Source: Dipteronia dyeriana (lineage: Eukaryota > Streptophyta > Magnoliopsida > Sapindales > Sapindaceae). From it: a stretch of DNA of 64,000 nucleotides. The stretch covers positions 14,340,098 to 14,404,097 of the forward strand of contig CM065297.1 in assembly GCA_032871835.1 (NCBI GenBank), in the 5' to 3' direction. The first letter of the stretch is position 1. Every line of letters starts with the position of its first letter. Of the stretch, positions 57,615 to 64,000 are shown in pieces. The position numbers and the translations under genes are program-made. The notes under the pieces were generated by a model. That model saw nothing but the letters and a program-made list of their open reading frames with translations, did not search any database and was not told the DNA's origin.

Positions 57615-58319
57615 TCACTCCATGAGACAAATCCCAATAGACCTTCTAAGAGTTTTGAATCGAGTAGCATCTAAGGGTTTAGTAAATAGATCCGCTAGTT
57701 GATCATTAGTACCTACATGCTCAAGTACTATGCATTTGCTCTCAACTAGTTCTCTAATGAAATGATGGCGGATGTCAATATGCTTAGTTCTAGAATGTTG
57801 AACTGGATTCTTGAAATTATTAATTACACTCATGTTATCACAAAAGAGAGTAAGAGTACCTTGATTGAATCCATAGTCGACTATCATTTGCTTCATCCAA
57901 AGGAGTTGTGAGCATCCACTCCCAGCAGCTATGTATTCGGCCTCAACTGTGGACAAAGAAATTGAATTTTGCTTCTTGCAAAACCAAGAGACAAGGTTGT
58001 TCCCAAGGAAAAAGCAACCGCCCGATTTACTTTTCCTATCATCATAATTTCCTGCCCAATCTGCATCTTTAAAGCCTACAAGACTAGCATTAGTGTCAAA
58101 AGAGTACCAAATCCCATAGTTAGATGTCCCATTCACATAGCGAATGATTCTCTTAACGGAAGAGATATGAGACTCCACAGGATCCGATTGGTACCTAGCA
58201 CACACACCCACACTAAAAGAGATATCGATCCTACTTGTGATAAAATAGAGGAAGCTACCAATCAAGCCACGATACAAAGTTTGGTCCACACTTTTACCAC
58301 TAGCATCCTTGCTTAGCTT
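57615..58319 (-). pseudogene. SIRE RNase H
   Basis: Open frame of 224 codons from 58289, in the frame that continues from RT after a stop at 58322-58320. Blocks: MDQTLYRGLIGSFLYFITSR, VGFKDADWAGNYDDRKSKSG (first catalytic Asp), LSTVEAEYIAAGSGCSQLLW (Glu), TLFCDNMSVINNFKNPVQHS (Asp), LADLFTKPLDATRFKTLR near the end. All expected acidic residues are present, so this domain alone looks intact. Confidence 0.9.
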
Positions 58320-59252
58320 CTAGGTGGTACTCATGGGTGTATCACAATATTTGGCACGTTCAAGGCTAAATTTCTTCATTAAGTTTTTGGTATGCTTAGC
58401 TTGGGATATGAAAATCCCATCATCCATTTGCTTAATTTGTAAACCTAGAAAGTAACTTAGCTCACTAACAAGGCTTATTTCAAACTCATGAGACATGACA
58501 TCAACAAATTGTTTGTCTTTGATGTTATTTGTGGAGCCAAAAACTATATCAACAACATAGATTTGAGCTATAAAGAGCTCATCTTTGTCTTTCTTGATGA
58601 ATACAGTATTATCAACACTACCCCTAGTATAGCCATCGTCTATAAGAAATAGAGTGAGACGCTCATACCAAGCCCTTGGTGCTGGCTTCAACCCATATAA
58701 AGTCTTCTTGAGATGATAGACATGATTAGGGTGGTGAGGATCCACAAACCCTTTAGGTTGCTCAACAAACACTTCATCTTGCAAGAAGCAATTGAGCAAG
58801 GCACTCTTATCATCCATTTGATACAACTTGAACTTGTGCAAGCAAGAGATGGATAAACGAAGCATAATGGACTCAATCCTAGCAACGGGAGCAAATGTCT
58901 CCTTAAAGTCAATACCCTCAATTTGAGAGTACCCTTGTGCTACAAGCCTAGCATTGTTCCTCACAGTGTTGTCATTCTCATCGGATTTGTTCCTATATAC
59001 CCACTTGGTGCCTATCACATTGGTGTTCTTGAGCCTAGAAACTAGAGTCCAAACCTCATTCCTTTCAAATTGGTTAAGCTGTTCTTGGATGGCAAGAACC
59101 TAAAATTCATCCTATAAGGCTTCATCAACCTTCTTGGGTTCTATTTGAGAAGTGTAGCAAGTGTAGCTAATTAGATTAGCCATTTGACACCTAGTCTTAA
59201 CACCCTTATTAACCTCTCCAATGATGTCATCTTTGTCATGGAGTTTCCTAAC
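58320..59252 (-). pseudogene. SIRE reverse transcriptase
   Basis: The main frame 59018-58320: GTKWVYRNKSDENDNTVRNN, ARLVAQGYSQIEGIDFKETF, PRAWYERLTLFLIDDGY. The catalytic box reads IYVVDIVFGST: the first Asp of YVDD is Val, which would abolish polymerase activity. A stop ends it at 58320 (after PMSTT), and the region 59252-59019 joining it to integrase has stops (about 59250, 59115, 59102) in the expected frame (DDIIGEVNKGVKTRCQMANL, QEQLNQFERNEVWTLVSRLK). Confidence 0.9.
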
Positions 59253-61765
59253 CTATGGAGCAGGTTCTTTTGAGTTCAAGAGAGGAATCCTATCAATAGG
59301 TTGTATGATCTCATCATCAAGATTAGTCTTTTCAACATTAGGAATATCAACAACCTTTTCCAAGGGAGAGTCATCAACAAGATCTACCTCCTCCTCATGG
59401 TCATTAGATTTGAGCCTAGTATCATCAATGACAACATTAGATGATTCCATGATGGGTCTAGTTTTTAAATTGAAAACTCTATAGGCGCTACTATTCAAGG
59501 CATAACCAATAAAGATACCCTCATCACTCTTAGCATCTAATTTTTTAAGTTGATCACGGTCATTCAAAATGTAGCGTTTGCTTCCAAAATTGTGAAAATA
59601 GCTAACATTTGGCTTTCTACCTTTCCATAACTCATAGGAGGTTTGCCTAGTGTGGGGCCTTAGAAAGACTTTATTTGCTATATAGCATGCCGTATTGATG
59701 GCTTCAGCCCATAGATTCCTAGGGACATTGTTGCTAACCAACATCACATGGGCCATCTCTTGAAGAACCCTATTTTTCCTCTCAACAACTCCATTTTGTT
59801 GAGGTGTCCTAGGAGCCGAAAACTCATGAGATATGCCCAGACTAATGCAGTAGTTTTCAAAATGGGCATTCTCAAATTCCTTCCCATGGTCCCTCCTAAT
59901 CTGTTTAATGCTTTTAATCTTAGAGTTCATTTCATTTTGAATTTTGATACGAAGCATATTAAACTTGTCAAAGGTTTTAGATTTTTCTTTAAGAAAATAA
60001 GTCCAAGTGTACCTAGAGAAGTCATCTACAAACACAAAAATGTACCTCTTTCTACCTAAGCTCTCGGTTTGCATGGGACCCATAAGATCCATGTGGAGGA
60101 GCTCTAGAGGTTCCTTGGTGGATAAATACCTGCATTTTTTGTGCATACTTTTGGTTTGCTTCCCTTGTTGGCAAGGTTCACAAACACCATTTGCCTTTTT
60201 TCCAAGCTTAGGAAGGCCTCGCACAACATTGAACTTATCTAAGATTCGTAAATCCCAAAAGTTCATGCGACCAAGTCTTTCATGCCACAACTCAATTTGT
60301 TCATCCTTGGATACATTGCAAGAGACACATCTAGCTTCAAGGCAATAGCATTTGTTGCTAGATGTCATACCTTTTAACATGGTTTGTCCATTTGGCAATA
60401 GGATAGAACAATCATTTTTCCTTAACAAGATGGAAAGTCCTTCATCACTAAGATGTGAAATGCTTATCAAATTAGATTTTAGACGATCAACATACAAAGC
60501 ATTGGACAAGGAGGGTAATCCGAGAATGGAAATAGTTCCCTTTCCTTTAACTTTCTTTTTGGATCCATCACCAAATGTGTCATTTCCTCCCTCCTCCATC
60601 ACAAGAGTCTCAAAGAAACTCGTATTTCCAATCATGTGCCTAGAGCACCCACTACCCAAATACAAAAAAACAGAAGAATGAGCTTTCAAGGCAATTTGTA
60701 CAACATGGCAAAAATGTTCATCCTTTCTAATCCACCTAGGTGAAATATTTTCCTTCCTAGTGGACAATGGTACATGGGCTCTAAATGTCCTAGGATCATA
60801 CAAAGGTGTTCTATTTTTCCTAGTGACATGCATCATGGCTTTAGACTTTTTCTTCTCTATAATGCTTTCAATTTTACACAATTTAATATATCTAAAGCAA
60901 TTTGGTCTAATATGACCATCAATACAAAAAAAATGACATGTAGGAATACAGTTAAGAATCATACCATAACCTTTAGGATGCATTGGAGCCTTCTCATGTT
61001 TTTGTGATTGTTTTGATTGTTGTTGAGGAACTTTCCTTCTTTTTTTTTGAGCAAGACTTGATTGCTTTCTTGGTTGAGCTTGCATGATAGGTATCTTCAC
61101 TTTATGAGCTTTTGGTTGAGGGAAGTTAACTTGAGGAGACCTTGTAGGATGGGCTTGAGGTAGGCTTCTTGGTGCCACCTTCACTTGAGCACTACTTGAA
61201 CACTCTCCTATGTCAAGTTTCTTCCTAGGCGATTGATGAGAAGAGGACCCATTGAAAATCATTCTTCTTATAAAAATGGTCTTGCTTGGAGTGGAGGACA
61301 TATTGTCATCTTTAAACCCAAGCCACTTCTTATCACTTGGCCTCTTTCCAACATCTAAGATGTGGTCAAGTATTTTGGTGCTAGAGTTCATCTTGGCCAT
61401 CAACTCTCTAGCATCTTCAAGCTCTTTCTTTAACCCTTCTTTATTCCTCTTATATCTCGCCAACTCTTCATTTAGTTGGTCAACTTGAGTTGAGAGCTCT
61501 AGGTTTTCTTCTTTTAATCTCTTAATTTCATTCTTGTCCTTTAACTTTAAAATCTCAAACCTAGTCATATAGTCCTTGAGATCCATCCTATCCACATTTC
61601 CATTTGTGGATTGTGATGAAGATCCATCATCACTTGAGTAGTTTTCCTCTTGACTCTCATTTTCTTCTTCACTAGCATCTTTGCTCCTATGAGAGGATGT
61701 AAAGACTATGAAGTTAGCAATGAGTTCTTCATTATACGAAGACTCATCTCCTTCATTGGAGTTAT
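59253..61765 (-). pseudogene. SIRE gag C-terminus, protease and integrase
   Basis: The frame is open from about 61765 to 59253. Gag part: acidic EEENESQEENYSSDD, then a coiled coil (KLKDKNEIKRLKEENLELS ... ELARYKRNKEGLKKEL). Zinc knuckle TCHFFCIDGHIRPNCF has one extra residue between the first two Cys. The protease site is YLGSGCSRHMIG; the usual DSG Asp is Gly, so it is dead. Integrase: zinc finger WHERLGRMNF (second His is Arg) and CEPCQQGKQ; catalytic HMDLMGPM, IRRDHGKEFEN and GVVERKNRVLQEMAHVML (D, D, E present). It ends with the usual GIFIGYALNSSAYRVFNLKT block. The upstream gag domain is lost beyond the copia LTR at 61783. Confidence 0.92.
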
Positions 61766-61782
61766 CCCTTTAATTCATGTGG

Positions 61783-64000
61783 TGTTAGGATTATGGTCGA
61801 TAGCAAGAGTGTAATATTATAATTAACAATCGTTTCATACGAATAAAGTGATTTCTAGATTAACAAATCTTATAGCCTTTATAGTTTAATTATTATAATT
61901 GTCAAAAGTAAATAATCATAAGGTCAAAAGACTATGAGAAAAGAAGGATTGTTCATACATCTAGATATGTATGAGGTAGACACAATACTTTAGTTAATCT
62001 TGAATAATATTCACAACTTAAGATAGAAGGTTGGGCCCCTTTATCATGTCAAAGTTGTAGATTCTTTTGCTAGCATTTGAGTGGGATCAAATGTGTTATG
62101 ATGAGTCTAAAATCATCAAAGTGTGGTGTCTTTGGGCAAAAGAATCTAGTGCACAGGGTGCATTGAATAGGATCAAAATAAATACTTTATCTAGAACCGT
62201 CAATGGATAAGAGTTTTCATTTGAAGACAATCGGAGAGTCTATCTCAATCCTGAGATAAATGATGGACTTATGGTTGCAAGTGTTATCATTTGAGCTATC
62301 AATGAGTATGATTATATAGCATAGTCTATCCTCGATAGTTTGGTGGTATTCATTTGTTAATCGATAGAGGACTTCATTTATAGATATGGACATCGTGGCT
62401 CCGTTTATTGAATGAGAGTAGAATACCATCATATGGATGTTTTGAGGTATTGGATATTAAATCTTAACATTAAGTTTTCAATAGTGTCTATTGAAACATG
62501 GCTTCTAGACAAGTCAAAATATCCAAGTTCAAAATGTAGTCATATGAGTAATTATGGTAACTTTGAGAGCTATAGGCGGTCTATGAGTTCTTGGCGATTA
62601 ATGGTATTCTTCACTTGTATACACTTTCTCCAACAAGGTTGTCGAGGGTATGAATGAGTAACATCAACTTATTCTATCTTTATTTAAGATTTCAATTTTA
62701 GTTCTTTAGTGGAATGAACTAAAATTAAATAGATTGGACCTAAGTGAATCATTTGTTGATTGTGATTGGGTTGTGTCTATTGGAGCTTAAATTTAGATAG
62801 CCCGCCAAGATCCCCAATCCACACGAACTTGCGTGGATCACTTGATATATTCTTCCGAACCAATTTAGGGGTCCATCTAGAATTGTAATAAGGCATGTGA
62901 ACTTGTTTCTTTTTGTAAGAATAGGTCTAGTTCACATGTAGACTTTTTATTAAGGTCGAATGGATTTAATAAAATAAGAAAATTAATATATGGCTCTTAT
63001 ATTAAGGTATGGGCGGCAAAAGGCTATTAATAATGGCATTAATATATTATTTTTTTCATTTTTTTATTTAATTAAATAGGAATTAATTAATTTATTGATT
63101 AATTAATTATTAATTAAAAGTCAAAATCTTTTCCTAGTAGGAGATTGTCTCTTAAAACTATACTGTTGTTGGTAGTATAGTTAATGTTAAAGACTATATT
63201 TGATAAGTAGATAAACAAAAGGAGTTATTTATCTAATCAAATTAGGAAGTCTTTAATATGGTTACAAATACACTATTGAGTTGGATTAGGAGTCTTGGTG
63301 TAGGAAAGAATTCTTTTTGGAAAAGGATTAGAGGTCACCAACTAAAACTACTTAGTGGTAGAATTCTTATTTGAAAAGGATTCATAACCACCAAGTTAAT
63401 CTATCTAAGGATAGGATTCTTGTCCATCAAGTAATCCTTCTTAAGAAAGATTGAAATCTCCTAATCTATAACAAAGACATGAAATTCGGTTATCACATAT
63501 GCAATATGGGATAGGATAGATTTCTTTTAGAAAAGGATTCTAACTACCAAATAAATCCACCTAAGGAAAGGATTCTTGCCAACCTAGTGAATCCTTCTTA
63601 GGAAATGATTTATGATCCTATATATATGTAAGAGAATTTCGGTCATGACTAAGGCAACTAGAGGTGAATTTCTGCCAAACTAATTTTTCTAAGAGAAGAA
63701 TTTGGTCATCATAGGAATTTTGAGGGAGAAAAATCTGATTTTACTCAAGATAAAATTCGATCATCTCTAAGCATTAGTGTGGGAATTCAGCCAAGTAGAG
63801 AAAAAAGGGGAACGTTTTTGTATTTGATAGTTTACTAATATCCTTTTCATCAAAAGGGTTTTGTGTACAACATCGAATCAAGGTTCACGCGAGTTTCAAT
63901 CAAATTGATTGATAATTCACAAGTGACCGGACGTTCTTGGATTTTTCTCTTGGATGATATTTGTAACTAACAAAGAAAAAATATTTGCTTTGTCTCCATT
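61783..64000 (+). repeat. Copia LTR (long-LTR family), runs off the window
   Basis: Begins TGTTAGGATTATGGTCGATAGCAAGAGTG inside the SIRE gag and is colinear with 29645-32103. At 2218 bp it is about 240 bp short of the full LTR when the window ends, so it may be a solo LTR or the 5' LTR of a complete element. Frames at 62217-62432 and 62412-62657 recur in sister LTRs and are not genes. Confidence 0.88.

Larger units (their letters stand above)
54820..61782 (-). mobile_element. SIRE-type copia element, 5' part missing
   Basis: Minus-strand copia element with its 3' LTR at the left (54820-56429) and pol in gag-protease-integrase-RT-RNase H order reading leftward. The 5' LTR and gag N-terminus are not in the window: a copia LTR interrupts the gag at 61783. 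SIRE assignment rests on the PPT/LTR sequence, the CCCCCC..CTAGATTAATC LTR end and the polyprotein motifs. Key residues are lost in protease and RT (see the separate entries). Confidence 0.88.

Noticed and set aside
59748..61488. Series of plus-strand frames (60-113 codons) at 59.2-61.5 kb
   Set aside because: They are antisense to the well-supported SIRE polyprotein.

Overview
The window looks like nuclear DNA from a repeat-rich flowering plant, probably a eudicot. It is AT-rich, holds nested LTR retrotransposons of the plant Tat, CRM-like chromovirus, SIRE and other copia lineages, and has DNA transposons with plant-type ends (MULE, CACTA, hAT). The only recognisable host gene is a terpene synthase with the plant intron phases. 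No tRNA or rRNA gene, CRISPR array or bacterial feature was found. No intact protein-coding gene was found: every long reading frame belongs to a decayed transposable element or to the terpene synthase pseudogene.

Layout. 1-1.9 kb: 3' end of a Tat-type gypsy element with the first exon of an antisense ORF, an LTR and an inverted LTR-end/PBS fragment. 1.9-8.6 kb: composite unit A, made of the 3' half of a Tat-type antisense ORF joined to a SIRE-like unit with a 'putative plant transposon protein' ORF; a solo copia LTR (4139-6000) splits that ORF. 8.6-9.17 kb: fragment of the same copia LTR. 9.3-11.3 kb (minus strand): terpene synthase pseudogene with exons 1-3 only, one in-frame stop and an hAT-like insertion in intron 2. 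11.3-14.8 kb: AT-rich DNA with a minisatellite and a 1.4-kb satellite of about 95 bp period.

14.8-28.4 kb: a decayed Tat element (+), interrupted by a 1511-bp MULE in its protease and by a CRM-like chromovirus (20.6-26.7 kb) in its RNase H. 28.4-40.15 kb: Tat 3' tandem repeats, then a minus-strand Tat LTR split by a 9.6-kb copia element with 2.4-kb LTRs. 40.15-45.0 kb: composite unit B, paralogous to unit A. 45.0-46.0 kb: copia integrase/RT remnant. 46.0-54.8 kb: a third Tat element (+), interrupted in its protease by a solo copia LTR and a CACTA element. 54.8-61.8 kb: a SIRE copia element (-) cutting into the third Tat. 61.8-64 kb: another copia LTR (+) cutting into the SIRE gag and running off the window.

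Relative order of events can be read from the nesting: Tat elements are oldest, CRM, MULE, CACTA and SIRE are younger, and the long-LTR copia family (six LTR copies or pieces) is among the youngest because it lands in almost everything else. The elements do not work together as a pathway; those whose coding region lies in the window carry stops, frameshifts or lost catalytic residues. The least familiar object is the composite unit present twice (1.93-8.6 kb and 40.15-45.0 kb), which carries two divergent ORFs that I cannot assign to a described element.
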